From the NCBI RefSeq assembly GCF_007991635.1, contig NZ_BJYS01000028.1:43880-107879 (forward strand): DNA of 64,000 nt, written 5' to 3'. A program made the translations under genes and the position numbers. Below are positions 1 to 9,017 of this stretch, piece by piece (positions within the stretch are counted from its first letter, which is position 1; every line of letters starts with the position of its first letter). The DNA is from Adhaeribacter aerolatus. GTDB lineage: Bacteria > Bacteroidota > Bacteroidia > Cytophagales > Hymenobacteraceae. Under the pieces are notes generated by a model that was given only the letters and a program-made list of their open reading frames with translations, did no database searches and was not told the origin of the DNA.

Positions 1-386
1 AGGTGTTATGGCCCGACCATTGCGTGCAAGGTTCACGGGGGGCAGATTTTTCTGATGCCTTAAACCTGAATAAAGTAGAAGCTATTTTCCGGAAAGGGAC
101 CGATCGCGAGATTGACAGTTACAGCGGATTCTTTGATAATGGCCATCGCAAAACCACTGCTTTAGCCGATTACCTGCTCGGCAAGCAAATTAGCCAGGTT
201 TATATTATGGGGTTAGCCGGCGATTTTTGCGTTTACTACACAGCCAAAGATGCCCTGCAGTTAGAATTCCAGACCTTTCTGGTGGAAGACGGCATCCGCT
301 CCATTAATCCGGCTGAGTTTGAGAAAGCCAAAGCCGATGTTCTGAACAGAGGCGGCCAGGTGGTGCAAAGCCATTCCCTGGTGTAA
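1..386 (+). CDS. pncA: Nicotinamidase, C-terminal part (cut by window edge)
   Basis: This is the last ~127 residues of a PncA-type nicotinamidase of the isochorismatase-like hydrolase fold, a cytoplasmic enzyme that hydrolyses nicotinamide to nicotinate for NAD salvage. The fragment opens with the family block WPDHCVQGS, and the catalytic cysteine sits in the conserved GLAGDFCVYYTAKDA segment. The frame is open to base 1, so the true start and the catalytic Asp and metal-binding residues are outside the window. The stop at 384-386 is followed by about 165 bases without a gene; I see no clear terminator there. The family call is firm; substrate preference cannot be checked from this part. Confidence 0.87.
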   Translation, partial: VLWPDHCVQGSRGADFSDALNLNKVEAIFRKGTDREIDSYSGFFDNGHRKTTALADYLLGKQISQVYIMGLAGDFCVYYTAKDALQLEFQTFLVEDGIRSINPAEFEKAKADVLNRGGQVVQSHSLV

Positions 387-552
387 TATTAAAGATAAAT
401 AAGGAGTTAGCGGGTGTTAAAATCGGAGTAGCCGGTTAGTTAAAGATTATTTCAACGTAGATTAAAAGTTCTAAAAACAAAAAGACTATGAACATCAACC
501 GATATCCATAGCCTCTTAGTCTCTCTCGTCGTGGAATAAAATTCAAGCTACT

Positions 553-1020
553 TTACTGACTATTAAATTCTGCTATTTGCACCCCTTTGGCGCCGGCTAT
601 TTTTAATGCTTCGGAAACTACCTCTTTTATCCGGTTTAATATAAGCGCATGCCCCTCGAATAAATTTAATATATAATCCGGAACATCTTCCCCTTCGGCG
701 GCGGCCTGCATGGTGCCGGCTTGTTCAATCATATAGCACATGGCTTTAATTTTGGGGCCACGTACTTTTACCTGCGAACTACTAAATTTTATCAGGCCGT
801 TTTGCAGATGTTTTACAACCAGCTCTTCTTCCGATATTTTTTGTCGGGTTAATTTTATTAATTGCTGGTAGCTTTGGTCATGCAAAAATTCTTTCAGCAT
901 TGGCTCCAGCATTTTTTGTACCCGCGGCTCACTTATATGATGGGCATAAGAAATAATATTAAAGAGCCATTTAAGCGTTCCATCATTCTCTTCAAATACC
1001 AGCGTTACCTCACACTTCAT
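553..1020 (-). CDS. Hypothetical protein, 155 residues
   Basis: I do not recognise this protein. It has no signal peptide or membrane segment, is rich in charged residues and looks mainly helical, with several Leu/Ile/Lys/Glu heptad-like stretches between residues 35 and 75 and a C-terminal helix ending in AGAKGVQIAEF. It stands alone on the minus strand, convergent with the nicotinamidase gene on the left and preceded by a ~560-base gap. Codon use (many GCC, GGC, CAG) matches neighbouring genes and the start ATG is clear, so I treat it as a real gene of unknown function. Confidence 0.6.
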   Translation of the reverse strand: MKCEVTLVFEENDGTLKWLFNIISYAHHISEPRVQKMLEPMLKEFLHDQSYQQLIKLTRQKISEEELVVKHLQNGLIKFSSSQVKVRGPKIKAMCYMIEQAGTMQAAAEGEDVPDYILNLFEGHALILNRIKEVVSEALKIAGAKGVQIAEFNSQ

Positions 1021-1549
1021 CCAAATATCAGGGTGTTTGTCCTATAAACGATAACATCCGGAAAAAGGTATAATTTTAAATTTTCTTATCTAATATAAGC
1101 CTTTTAGGCCTAAATAGCCATTTTATTCTGAAAAATTTTTAGGTTGATAAGGAAATAAAGTAGAAATACCTACTTTCATTTTTAAGCACTAAGTAAATGT
1201 AGCTAGCCATCGGCAGGAAATTAAATACCTCAACCCCAAAGGCGCTTCGTTTATTATTATACCCTTATCAATTAAAAATATACTTCAAAGAATGCCTACT
1301 TCTTGAGCTAATCAAAATAGCTGAATTTACTTTTCTATAATTGTAGTAGAACCTCGGGCTAGCTCCGAATGACCAAAATGCTTTTTAAAGCGCAGTACCT
1401 TTTTATTATTTATATTCATATTCATTCAGATGCTATTGTAATATTAGTTGATACAGAACCGGTTGCAATATTTGAAATAGAAAATTAGCTGATAATTTTA
1501 GTTTAAGCGGTTAAAGCTTTTGACCAGCAAGGGAAGGCAGGTCTTATTT
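1021..1549. other. Intergenic gap without a recognisable gene
   Basis: About 530 AT-rich bases between two minus-strand genes. I find no convincing coding frame, RNA gene or long repeat. The promoter of the 155-residue hypothetical gene should lie at its left end, but no clear TAnnTTTG element is visible near 1021-1080 on the minus strand. Confidence 0.5.
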
Positions 1550-1573
1550 AAACCGGCTCTGCAGAACTGGTTT
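1550..1573 (-). terminator. Candidate hairpin terminator of the GDSL lipoprotein gene
   Basis: A 24-base palindrome centred on CTGCAG, with two positions that pair as G-U in RNA, begins 12 bases after the stop codon of the GDSL gene on the minus strand. The following bases are A/T-rich rather than a clean T run, so it may be a weak terminator or an mRNA-end stabilising hairpin. Confidence 0.4.
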
Positions 1574-1584
1574 GTATTTAAAAA

Positions 1585-2907
1585 TCACGGGAAAGCTATG
1601 CCCCGGTAATTTGCCGGGTTTACCAGCGGTAAGGCAGTACCGTATTGCCGGTTTATAGCCTGTAAAAATTCATTGGCAATTAAAGCGTAGCCGCGGGGTG
1701 TTGGGTGAATTCCATCCACCGAAAATAAACTGTTCCGGATAGGGGCAGGATTTTGCGCCACCCCCTGCTGGTAAATGCTTAAAATACTATTAGCCACCAA
1801 AGTACCGTTAAAAGCGGCCTCCATATCTACTACCGCCAGGCTATTTACCTTTCCGGCTTCGGTTATTATATTGTTAAAGGCTGCCAGCCTGGCTTTTATT
1901 TCGGCCGCTTCTTCTTTATCAAGCACTTCGATATCCAGCAATGGGTTATCGGGGGTGTAGCCATGGGGTATTTGCATATCCATCCGGCCGATTGTACCAA
2001 CAGCATTGAGCAAAATTAAATCTTCGGGCTGGGCTACCCGTACATCTGTTGAGCCGGAACCGGTTCTGATGTATACATCGTATTGCGGACTGGCGGCTTT
2101 AGCCAAGGCCCGGACAGAGGCCACCGAAATAGTTGTAAAGAAAGGAATTGCTGTTATCGCCGGGATGGTAGCTACTACTCCTTTAGCCCCGTTAGCGGTT
2201 AAAGCTTCTACCAGGCGGTTATAATTCTCCCGGAAATCGGCTATACTGGTTAACCCGCTGAAAGGATTGCCTGGCTTCGTTTCGCCTCCATTGGTGGCAA
2301 ACTCTAATACATCGTTGCCACCCAGCCAAAGGCTAAAAAAGGTATGATTACGGTTGCTGATAAAGTTGCGGTAGGTTTTGGTAATAACATCGGTATCTTC
2401 CAGTAATCGCTCGAAATACGGATTTAACGTGCCATACAAAGCAACCCCACTCGCAAGCACCGACATACCCGGCACCCCCAGGTTCTGGAGATTGACATCG
2501 GTATATTTAGTTAATTTGGGGCCACCGGGTAAAGGTATCCCCCCTCTTAAAGCCAGATTGGTGGTTACGGGTGTGAGGATAGGATTACCGGCCGGACTAA
2601 ACCCAGTTAGCTTTAAATACCCCGATCCATTGGCTTCCTGTTCCGAAAATAAAGGCTGTAGAAAATCACCACCGCCGGCTGTTTTAAACTGTTGCGCCAA
2701 AATATAGGGGTAAGCATTAAGTTGCCCTTCGCGGTACAAGCCCCCATCGGTATAGCCGGCCGTTAAAGAGTTGCCTACTGCCAGGTATTTGGTAAAATTT
2801 AAATCTTCGCCAACCGGCTTCGGATCTTCTTTCTCAAAAAACTTACAACTGCTTAAATTAAAGGCTAATACTAGTATAAATAGATAGCTGTTCCGTAAAT
2901 TTTTCAT
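1585..2907 (-). CDS. SGNH/GDSL-family hydrolase lipoprotein
   Basis: A secreted esterase/lipase-like hydrolase of the SGNH fold, probably anchored to the outer membrane or periplasmic face. I place the start at the ATG at 2907, because it is followed directly by a lipoprotein signal peptide with the lipobox NLSSC; an ATG 11 codons upstream (2940) is possible. Block I with the nucleophile serine reads AVGNSLTAGY (GDSL variant), block III is the LWLGGNDVL segment, and block V near the C-terminus is DGIHPTPRGYALIANEFL with catalytic Asp and His. About 440 residues is longer than minimal GDSL enzymes, which is common for Bacteroidota members. Substrate unknown. It is a single-gene unit. Confidence 0.85.
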   Translation of the reverse strand: MKNLRNSYLFILVLAFNLSSCKFFEKEDPKPVGEDLNFTKYLAVGNSLTAGYTDGGLYREGQLNAYPYILAQQFKTAGGGDFLQPLFSEQEANGSGYLKLTGFSPAGNPILTPVTTNLALRGGIPLPGGPKLTKYTDVNLQNLGVPGMSVLASGVALYGTLNPYFERLLEDTDVITKTYRNFISNRNHTFFSLWLGGNDVLEFATNGGETKPGNPFSGLTSIADFRENYNRLVEALTANGAKGVVATIPAITAIPFFTTISVASVRALAKAASPQYDVYIRTGSGSTDVRVAQPEDLILLNAVGTIGRMDMQIPHGYTPDNPLLDIEVLDKEEAAEIKARLAAFNNIITEAGKVNSLAVVDMEAAFNGTLVANSILSIYQQGVAQNPAPIRNSLFSVDGIHPTPRGYALIANEFLQAINRQYGTALPLVNPANYRGIAFP

Positions 2908-3245
2908 CAAGAATAATTTTGTTAATAAATAAACAGGCAAATTTTTAGAGTTACTAAACCAGGTTTACCGCCAAATAAGTACTAAGGCCAGTAGTTCAGG
3001 GCAGCTCTTTATAAACGTAACTTTCTACTGATGGTCACAGGTTTATGCTCGCATCCGGTCTTTTATTTTGGGTAGACTAACGAGGCTGTACATAAGTAAG
3101 GTAATTTAACCAGTTTTTAGAAGCTTTCACCGGTGGGTTTACATGGCGGCTGGGGTTAGGTTTAGAGAAGTTACCGTAAAAGTTAGATTCCTGGCAAAAT
3201 ATTTATGAAATTTGCGGCGCTAAAAAGAAATTAAAAATAATCCGC
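2908..3245. other. Divergent intergenic region between the GDSL gene and lysS
   Basis: Roughly 340 bases between divergently transcribed genes, so both promoters must lie here. I could not find a full TAnnTTTG match; the best near-match for lysS is GAAATTTG around 3207-3214. The bases just before the lysS ATG are A-rich, as is usual for leaders in this phylum, with no Shine-Dalgarno motif. Confidence 0.4.
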
Positions 3246-4769
3246 ATGCAGTTAAGCGAACAGGAAATACGCAGGCGCCACGAGCGCGAACAGCTTCAGA
3301 GTAAAGGTATTAACCCCTACCCTTCGGAGTTGTTTCCCGTATCGGCCTTTGCCAAAGACATAAAAGAAAATTTCAAACCCGATTCCGGCGAATACCAGGA
3401 TGTTTATTTGGCAGGCCGCCTCATGAGCCGCCGCATTATGGGCAAAGCCTCTTTTGCCGAGTTAATGGATAGTACCGGCCGCATCCAGATATACGTTTCG
3501 CGCGACGATATTGCACCCGGCGACGATAAATCGCTGTACAACGAAGTATTCAAAAAGATGCTGGATATCGGCGATTTTATCGGTATCCGGGGCTACGCTT
3601 TTGTTACCCAGGTTGGCGAAATATCGGTGCACGTAACCGAACTGAAATTATTAACCAAATCGTTGCGGCCTTTACCCATTGTAAAAGAAGCCGTAGACGA
3701 GCAGGGCAATAAAGTTACCTACGATGCCTTTACCGACCCCGAAATGCGGTACCGCCAGCGGTACGTAGATTTGGTGGTGAACCCGCAGGTGCGCGAAACT
3801 TTTATCAAACGTACGCAGCTTACCAACTCCATGCGCCAGTTTTTGAATGCCAAAGGTTACCTGGAGGTAGAAACGCCTATTCTGCAGCCCTTGTACGGGG
3901 GCGCTGCCGCCCGGCCGTTTAAAACCCACCACAACACCCTGGACATGACCTTGTACCTGCGGATAGCGAACGAACTATACCTGAAGCGGCTGATTGTGGG
4001 CGGTTTTGATGGTGTATACGAGTTTGCGAAAGATTTCCGGAACGAAGGCATGAGCCGTTTCCATAATCCCGAATTTACGCAGGTGGAGCTGTACGTGGCC
4101 TACAAAGATTATTACTGGATGATGGATCTGGTGGAAGAAATGGTGGAGAAAGTGGCGCTGGATTTACACGGCACCACCGAAGTACAAGTTGGCGAAAACA
4201 AAATTAACTTTGCCCGCCCCTGGAAACGCTTTACCATGTTTGAGGCCATCGAACATTTTACCAAAATTGATATTTCCGAGATGGAAGAGCCGGAACTACG
4301 CGATACCGCCGAAAAGCTGGGCATTCGCCTCGACCCTAAAATTGGTAAAGGCAAAATTATCGACGAAATATTTGGCGAAATGTGCGAGCCGAACCTGATT
4401 CAACCCACCTTTATAACCGATTACCCGGTAGAAATGTCGCCGCTGGCCAAGCGCCACCGCAGCAAAGAAGGCTTGGTAGAACGCTTTGAAGCAATTTGTA
4501 ATGGTAAGGAAATCTGCAATGCCTTCTCGGAGTTAAACGACCCGATTGATCAGCGGGCCCGTTTTGAGGAGCAACTGGAATTGGGCCGCCGCGGCGATAC
4601 CGAAGCCATGGTTTTAGACGAAGACTTTTTACGCGCCCTGGAGTACGGGATGCCACCAACGGCGGGCCTGGGTATTGGCATCGATCGTTTGAGCATGATC
4701 ATGACCAATTCCAACTCTATCCAGGATGTGTTGTTTTTCCCGCAGATGAAGCCGGAAAGACCAGAATAG
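3246..4769 (+). CDS. lysS: Lysyl-tRNA synthetase, class II
   Basis: Charges tRNA-Lys with lysine in the cytoplasm. The 507-residue protein has the usual order: an N-terminal OB-fold anticodon-binding domain ([18 protein letters not shown] region, about residues 58-150), then the class II catalytic domain with motif 2 ([18 protein letters not shown]) and motif 3 ([13 protein letters not shown]) near the C-terminus. Length fits bacterial LysRS of about 500 residues. It is transcribed alone. Its last two codons and stop form the first part of a 15-base tandem repeat, and a strong bidirectional hairpin follows about 95 bases later. Confidence 0.97.
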   Translation: MQLSEQEIRRRHEREQLQSKGINPYPSELFPVSAFAKDIKENFKPDSGEYQDVYLAGRLMSRRIMGKASFAELMDSTGRIQIYVSRDDIAPGDDKSLYNEVFKKMLDIGDFIGIRGYAFVTQVGEISVHVTELKLLTKSLRPLPIVKEAVDEQGNKVTYDAFTDPEMRYRQRYVDLVVNPQVRETFIKRTQLTNSMRQFLNAKGYLEVETPILQPLYGGAAARPFKTHHNTLDMTLYLRIANELYLKRLIVGGFDGVYEFAKDFRNEGMSRFHNPEFTQVELYVAYKDYYWMMDLVEEMVEKVALDLHGTTEVQVGENKINFARPWKRFTMFEAIEHFTKIDISEMEEPELRDTAEKLGIRLDPKIGKGKIIDEIFGEMCEPNLIQPTFITDYPVEMSPLAKRHRSKEGLVERFEAICNGKEICNAFSELNDPIDQRARFEEQLELGRRGDTEAMVLDEDFLRALEYGMPPTAGLGIGIDRLSMIMTNSNSIQDVLFFPQMKPERPE

Positions 4770-4830
4770 AATATTCCAGAATACAATATTCCAGAATACA
4801 ATATTTCAGAATAGAATATTCCGGAATATT
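4761..4830. repeat. 15-base tandem repeat, about 4.7 copies, overlapping the lysS stop codon
   Basis: Units at 4761-4775, 4776-4790, 4791-4805, 4806-4820 and a partial unit at 4821-4830. The consensus is CCAGAATASAATATT; units 2 and 3 are identical and the others differ at one or two bases. The first unit supplies the final Pro-Glu-stop of lysS. Each unit contains a short palindrome (GAATATTC spans unit junctions), so the array can also fold. No gene product is implied. Confidence 0.9.
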
Positions 4831-4862
4831 GTATCCAGAGCAGCAATTGTATCTGCGCTAAA

Positions 4863-4906
4863 AAAGCAAAAGGCCTTTCTGGTAAATCAGAAAGGCCTTT
4901 TGCTTT
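4863..4906. terminator. Bidirectional terminator between lysS and the YtxH gene
   Basis: A perfect 19-base inverted repeat (4863-4881 and 4888-4906) with a 6-base loop. The arms begin with AAA and end with TTT, so the RNA hairpin is followed by U residues in both directions. It lies between convergent genes, 94 bases after the lysS stop and 14 bases after the stop of the minus-strand YtxH gene. Confidence 0.9.
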
Positions 4907-4919
4907 AAACTAAAAGAAT

Positions 4920-5375
4920 TTATGCGTCTTCGCCAACTTCCGGACCAGCCCCGGTTGGGTTGGTACCGCCCGCTGCTCTGCCACCCCGCGGAGGACCGCC
5001 GGCACTGGCATCGGTACCGGTAGCGCCAGCTACACTGCCAGAGGCATTGGCATTAGAACCAGTAGTAGAACTGCCACCAGCATAGCTACCACCAGTGGTA
5101 CCGCCGGCAGCACTGCCACCGGTTGTGCCGCTACCGGCATCAGCTTTACCGCCTAAACCCAGGCTGCCTAACAAAGCACCGGTGTTTAAACTGCTTAATT
5201 TATTAATGTTTTCCTGGAAAGTTTTTTCCAAATCCTTACTCAGCTTACCGGCATATTTTTTCAGGTTATCTCTTGATACAGTACCGCTGTCGGGGGCCAT
5301 TAATAAGCCTGCTACGATACCGGCACTGGCACCTGCTAATAAAGCCAGCATAATTTTTCCGCTGTTGTCTTTCAT
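4920..5375 (-). CDS. YtxH-domain protein with Gly/Ser/Ala/Thr-rich tail
   Basis: A small stress-type membrane-associated protein. Residues about 5-60 form a YtxH-like domain: a Gly/Ala-rich hydrophobic segment (LALLAGASAGIVAGLLMAP) followed by a charged amphipathic helix (DNLKKYAGKLSKDLEKTF). From about residue 70 the chain is low-complexity, dominated by Gly, Ala, Ser and Thr, ending in an acidic tip. The N-terminal block is nearly identical to that of the next gene upstream (5563-5964), so the two are paralogues. YtxH proteins are generally stress-induced in other bacteria; the molecular function is not established. It ends at the shared bidirectional hairpin. Confidence 0.75.
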   Translation of the reverse strand: MKDNSGKIMLALLAGASAGIVAGLLMAPDSGTVSRDNLKKYAGKLSKDLEKTFQENINKLSSLNTGALLGSLGLGGKADAGSGTTGGSAAGGTTGGSYAGGSSTTGSNANASGSVAGATGTDASAGGPPRGGRAAGGTNPTGAGPEVGEDA

Positions 5376-5562
5376 AGTTGTAGATTTTTGTTTTTAAAGT
5401 TTCCGCTAATAGCTCTCGATATTAACCTTAAACGAAGATAACGTTTTTAATTACATTAAGTTATAGCTATATCTTAAACTCTTAGCGTTGGCACAAAGGT
5501 AAAAAGCTTTAGATAAAATCATAATTTATTTAAAACTAATCCCCGTGGCCGAAACCTGATGA

Positions 5563-5964
5563 TTAAATTTCGGAAATAAGGCGTCTGATTTCTGCTTTCG
5601 ATTTTCCGAGTTTGGTTTCCAGGCGACCTACCAACTGGTCGGCTTGTCCTTCGGTGTAAGTCAGATCTTCGTCAGTCAAATCACCATACTGGCTTTTTAA
5701 CCGGCCTTTTACATCATCCCAGGAACCTTGCATTTTTAAACTGCTGCCGGTTCCGGTCAGGTTCATGTCTTCCAGTTTACGCATATATTTCCGAACAACC
5801 TGGTCCAGTTCATCGGTCCAGTCCATAGCTTTGCGTTTAATGCTATCGCGGGTACCTTTACCGGCCTCTGGTGCCATTAACAAGCCAGCAATTATGCCAG
5901 CACTAGCACCAGCCAGCAAAGCCACCAATACTTTACCATTGTTGTCATTTACATTACCTAACAT
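5563..5964 (-). CDS. YtxH-CsbD fusion stress protein
   Basis: The 133-residue protein joins two stress-associated modules. Residues 9-60 are a YtxH-like domain (VALLAGASAGIIAGLLMAP plus an amphipathic helix). Residues about 78-133 are a CsbD-like domain (WDDVKGRLKSQYGDLTDEDL, then a GRLETKLGKSKAEIRRLI helix). CsbD proteins are sigma-B-controlled in Bacillus; no biochemical role is fixed. A free-standing CsbD-type protein with the same motif order is encoded at 24166-24393. The gene lies 187 bases upstream of its YtxH paralogue on the same strand; the gap makes separate promoters likely. Confidence 0.75.
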   Translation of the reverse strand: MLGNVNDNNGKVLVALLAGASAGIIAGLLMAPEAGKGTRDSIKRKAMDWTDELDQVVRKYMRKLEDMNLTGTGSSLKMQGSWDDVKGRLKSQYGDLTDEDLTYTEGQADQLVGRLETKLGKSKAEIRRLISEI

Positions 5965-6327
5965 TTGCTTCTTCTTTAGAGGTTTATAATAATTTTTAAG
6001 AAATTGTTCACGCCTAAACTACCCGTTGCCAGGATCAAAATATAAAAATTGGCGTATATCGATTTTTTATACGAAAGCAGGTTTTAATAGTTAAGCCTGA
6101 AGGTTAATTAATAGATATATCTGAATTTTGTCGCCATTTGCAAAGCATAGATTGCAGGCAGGGACAAATAATCTGCATCCAAAAAAATACGATAGCTTAA
6201 TTAGAATAAATTTCTCAAGAGCCATATTGCTACAACATCATTTTCGCGTATAAATCAGCAAATTACAAAACCAATAAGGCCGACTTTAAATTAATACTTG
6301 CAACCGGAACCAAAATAACCTGGACAA

Positions 6328-6335
6328 TACGTTTG
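6328..6335 (+). promoter_or_regulatory. Predicted Bacteroidota -7 promoter element for the Kazal lipoprotein gene
   Basis: TACGTTTG exactly fits the TAnnTTTG consensus of the primary sigma factor in Bacteroidota and lies 31 bases before the ATG at 6367. A TTG at 6298-6300 is the nearest upstream candidate for the -33 element, but the spacing is longer than usual, so the prediction rests on the -7 match. The rest of the ~400-base gap (5965-6366) holds nothing else I recognise. Confidence 0.4.
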
Positions 6336-6366
6336 CAAGTGGTAAAAAAAACTCCATTATTGACCT

Positions 6367-6582
6367 ATGAATAGATTTTTTTGTTGCCTGGCGGCCACGC
6401 TGCTAATCAGTTGCAAAACCGCTCAAACAGATTGTATTGATACGGCCAAAATAAACCCAGAGGCTTTATGTACCATGCAGTTTGATCCGGTTTGCGGTTG
6501 TAATAAACAGACTTACAGCAATGCCTGTTTGGCCGAAAATGCCGGCGTAACGGCTTACACCAAAGGTGCGTGCCCGGAATAA
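6367..6582 (+). CDS. Kazal-type serine protease inhibitor domain lipoprotein
   Basis: A 71-residue exported protein. Residues 1-16 are a lipoprotein signal peptide with lipobox LLISC, so the mature protein should be lipid-anchored at Cys16. The rest is a single Kazal-like domain with six cysteines (23, 35, 43, 45, 54, 69) and the family core DPVCGCNKQTYSNACLAENAGV. Kazal domains in animals inhibit serine proteases by a reactive loop; in bacteria the target is usually unknown. It precedes a cupin gene by 30 bases on the same strand, so the two probably form a short operon. Confidence 0.85.
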   Translation: MNRFFCCLAATLLISCKTAQTDCIDTAKINPEALCTMQFDPVCGCNKQTYSNACLAENAGVTAYTKGACPE

Positions 6583-6612
6583 ATTTCCTTAGCTTTATAC
6601 CCTTGTTAAAAC

Positions 6613-6984
6613 ATGACCGAAAAAAAATATTTTAAACAGGTAAAACCATTCCGGGTACCTACCACCGATGGCAAACTGATAGAAGAACACTTTGGTTTGG
6701 CCTCTACCCGTGCCCAGGCCTACAGTATTGCCCACATGGTGGCGCCACCCCATTGGTCGGAGCCGCACCAGAAACCAGAATTTGATGAGATTACCATTGT
6801 TATCAGGGGCCGGAAAATGGCCGAAGTAGACGGCGAAGAAATAATATTACAGGCCGGCGAAACCTTACTGGTCAAAAGCGGCGCCCGGGTTAAATATTCC
6901 AACCCGTTCGACGAAGAAACCGAATATTGGTCGGTATGCGTGCCCGCCTTTGATATAAATACGGTAAACCGCGAAGATGAATAA
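6613..6984 (+). CDS. Cupin-domain protein
   Basis: A 123-residue cytoplasmic single-domain cupin. The first cupin motif region holds the conserved histidines (PPHWSEPHQKPEFDEITIVIRG), and the second motif follows (LQAGETLLVKSGARVKYSNP). It resembles small sugar- or metal-binding cupins, but the substrate cannot be told from sequence. It starts 30 bases after the Kazal lipoprotein gene and ends just before a hairpin terminator, so the two genes look co-transcribed. Confidence 0.75.
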   Translation: MTEKKYFKQVKPFRVPTTDGKLIEEHFGLASTRAQAYSIAHMVAPPHWSEPHQKPEFDEITIVIRGRKMAEVDGEEIILQAGETLLVKSGARVKYSNPFDEETEYWSVCVPAFDINTVNREDE

Positions 6985-7016
6985 AGATTAAAGCAACGGC
7001 TCTTATTTTTTTTAGC

Positions 7017-7055
7017 AACAAAAAGAGGCTGCCTGTAAGGTGAGCCTCTTTTGTT
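7017..7055. terminator. Hairpin terminator after the cupin gene
   Basis: Arms at 7017-7030 and 7043-7055 pair over 13 bases (core AGAGGCT/AGCCTCT) around a 12-base loop, with one bulged A. T-rich DNA on both outer sides lets it act in either direction; it lies between the convergent cupin and SulP genes. Confidence 0.8.
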
Positions 7056-7154
7056 AAAACCAATTACAGGACAAGCTACCAGCCTTATTCATAAACAACT
7101 ACCGGTTACGTTGGTGCAAAACTAGAGGCAGGTGGGGCGCAAGTCCTGAAATTA

Positions 7155-8696
7155 TTAACCTTCTAGCGTATTGATGGCTACTTTGTAGTGCGGGTCTTCC
7201 CAGTAATTCACTTCTATAATAGAAGCCGCATTGGTGAGCAGGCGCTGGCAATCTTCGCTTAAATGGCGCAGATGTGCCTTTTTACCAACTTTGCTGTAAC
7301 GCTCGGTTATTTTATGCAAAGCCTCAATAGCCGAATGATCTACTACCCGCGATTCTTTAAAGTTAATAATTACATCAGCCGGATCGTTTTGAATATCAAA
7401 TTTTTCCTGAAAGGAAGCGACCGAACCAAAGAATAAAGGCCCGAATATTTCGTAGTGCTTCCTACCTTTTTCATCGGTAAATTTGCGGGCCCGGATGCGG
7501 ACCGCACTTTCCCAGGCAAAAGCCAGTGCCGAAATAATAACCCCGGATATGACCGCTATCGCCAAATTATGGAATATGGCTGTAATCAGGGTAACCAATA
7601 CCATTACCAACACATCGGTTAAAGGCACTTTCCGAAATATTTTTAAGCTGGCCCACTCAAAAGTACCAATACAAACCATAAACATCAGGCCTACCAAAGC
7701 CGCCATGGGTACCTGTTCAATCAGCGAGGAACCAACCAAGACAAAAAGCAGCAAGCCAACTGCCGCTATTATACCCGAAATACGACTGCGCCCGCCGGAA
7801 CTTACGTTAATAATATTTTGGCCAATCATGGCGCAGCCACCCATGCCACCAAAAAAGCCGGTGGTAATATTGGCAATACCTTGGGCCACGCACTCTTTAT
7901 TGCCCCGGCCCCGGGTTTCGGTCATTTCGTCTACTACCGCTAAAGTTAGCAAACTTTCGATTAAACCCACCAGCGCCATAATAAAAGAATAAGGAAAAAT
8001 AATGGTTAAAGTTTCCCAGTTCAGGGGTACTTGCGGCAAATGAAATTCTGGAAAACCACCAGCAATAGAGGCAATATCGCCCACCGTGCGGGTAGGAATA
8101 TTAAAGTAAATAATAATGGCCGAAACCACCAGAATAGCCGTTAAGGAAGCCGGAACAGCTTTGGTAAGTTTTGGCAAAAAATGAATTATGGCCATGGTGA
8201 GCAGCACAAAGCCCAGCATAATATACAGCGGCGTACCGCTTAACCAATGCTGTACTCCGGCACTATCGGTTACTTTAAACTGGGTTAACTGGGCCATAAA
8301 GATGACAATGGCTAAGCCGTTTACAAAGCCAAATATTACCGGATGCGGTACCAGCCGGATAAACTTGCCTAAGCGTAATAAGCCAATCGTTATCTGAATC
8401 AGGCCCATCAGCACCACCGCTGAGAATAAATATTCTACCCCGTGGGTTGCTACCAAACTTACCACCACGACCGCAATGGCGCCGGTTGCGCCGGAAATCA
8501 TACCAGGCCGGCCACCCAGAAAAGAAGTAATTAAACCAATAATAAAAGCGGTATATAAACCAATTAAAGGACTAACATTGGCAATCAGCGAAAACGCTAC
8601 GGCTTCCGGCACCAGCGCCAAGGCTACGGTTAAACCCGATAAAACATCGTTTTTTATATTAATATTTTGTTTTTTGATTTGTTGAATAAACACCAT
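7155..8696 (-). CDS. SulP-family inorganic anion transporter with STAS domain
   Basis: An inner-membrane anion transporter or exchanger of the SulP (SLC26-like) family. The N-terminus carries the family signature ending in [22 protein letters not shown], followed by about ten or more hydrophobic segments up to roughly residue 390. The C-terminal ~110 residues are a cytoplasmic STAS domain, with the [14 protein letters not shown] segment around its regulatory serine. Length (513) suits bacterial SulP proteins. Bacterial members move sulfate, bicarbonate or dicarboxylates; nothing here decides which, and no carbonic anhydrase or sulfur gene is adjacent. It is transcribed alone. Confidence 0.9.
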   Translation of the reverse strand: MVFIQQIKKQNINIKNDVLSGLTVALALVPEAVAFSLIANVSPLIGLYTAFIIGLITSFLGGRPGMISGATGAIAVVVVSLVATHGVEYLFSAVVLMGLIQITIGLLRLGKFIRLVPHPVIFGFVNGLAIVIFMAQLTQFKVTDSAGVQHWLSGTPLYIMLGFVLLTMAIIHFLPKLTKAVPASLTAILVVSAIIIYFNIPTRTVGDIASIAGGFPEFHLPQVPLNWETLTIIFPYSFIMALVGLIESLLTLAVVDEMTETRGRGNKECVAQGIANITTGFFGGMGGCAMIGQNIINVSSGGRSRISGIIAAVGLLLFVLVGSSLIEQVPMAALVGLMFMVCIGTFEWASLKIFRKVPLTDVLVMVLVTLITAIFHNLAIAVISGVIISALAFAWESAVRIRARKFTDEKGRKHYEIFGPLFFGSVASFQEKFDIQNDPADVIINFKESRVVDHSAIEALHKITERYSKVGKKAHLRHLSEDCQRLLTNAASIIEVNYWEDPHYKVAINTLEG

Positions 8697-8964
8697 ACCT
8701 GTTCCGGAAGGACCAAAAATGAAAAGAAAATTATGTATTAACCTGCTAACCGATGGGGCACGGGCAGGAGATACTTTTAAGTTTAAGAATATTTCGGCTT
8801 AGGGTATAACCGGTAAATCAGGGTGGGGTAATCAGACTTAATTTTACTAAAATTTCCATAAAGAGGCGCAAAAGTAGCAACTTCTCTAATAGATCACAAC
8901 TACTTTTAAGATTACTACATTTAAACCCCATTATGTTTAACCCTTTAGCAAATCTGGAAAACAT

Positions 8965-8999
8965 AAAAAAGCCGTAGCTAGAATGGCTACGGCTTTTTT
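8965..8999. terminator. Terminator of the porin-pst-phoU operon
   Basis: A perfect 14-base stem (8965-8978 and 8986-8999; GC core GCCGTAGC) with a 7-base loop, and A6/T6 at the arm ends. It begins 19 bases beyond the phoU stop on the minus strand. The symmetric A/T ends mean it could also work on the plus strand. Confidence 0.9.
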
Positions 9000-9017
9000 A
9001 TGTTGGGTTTATCCAGG

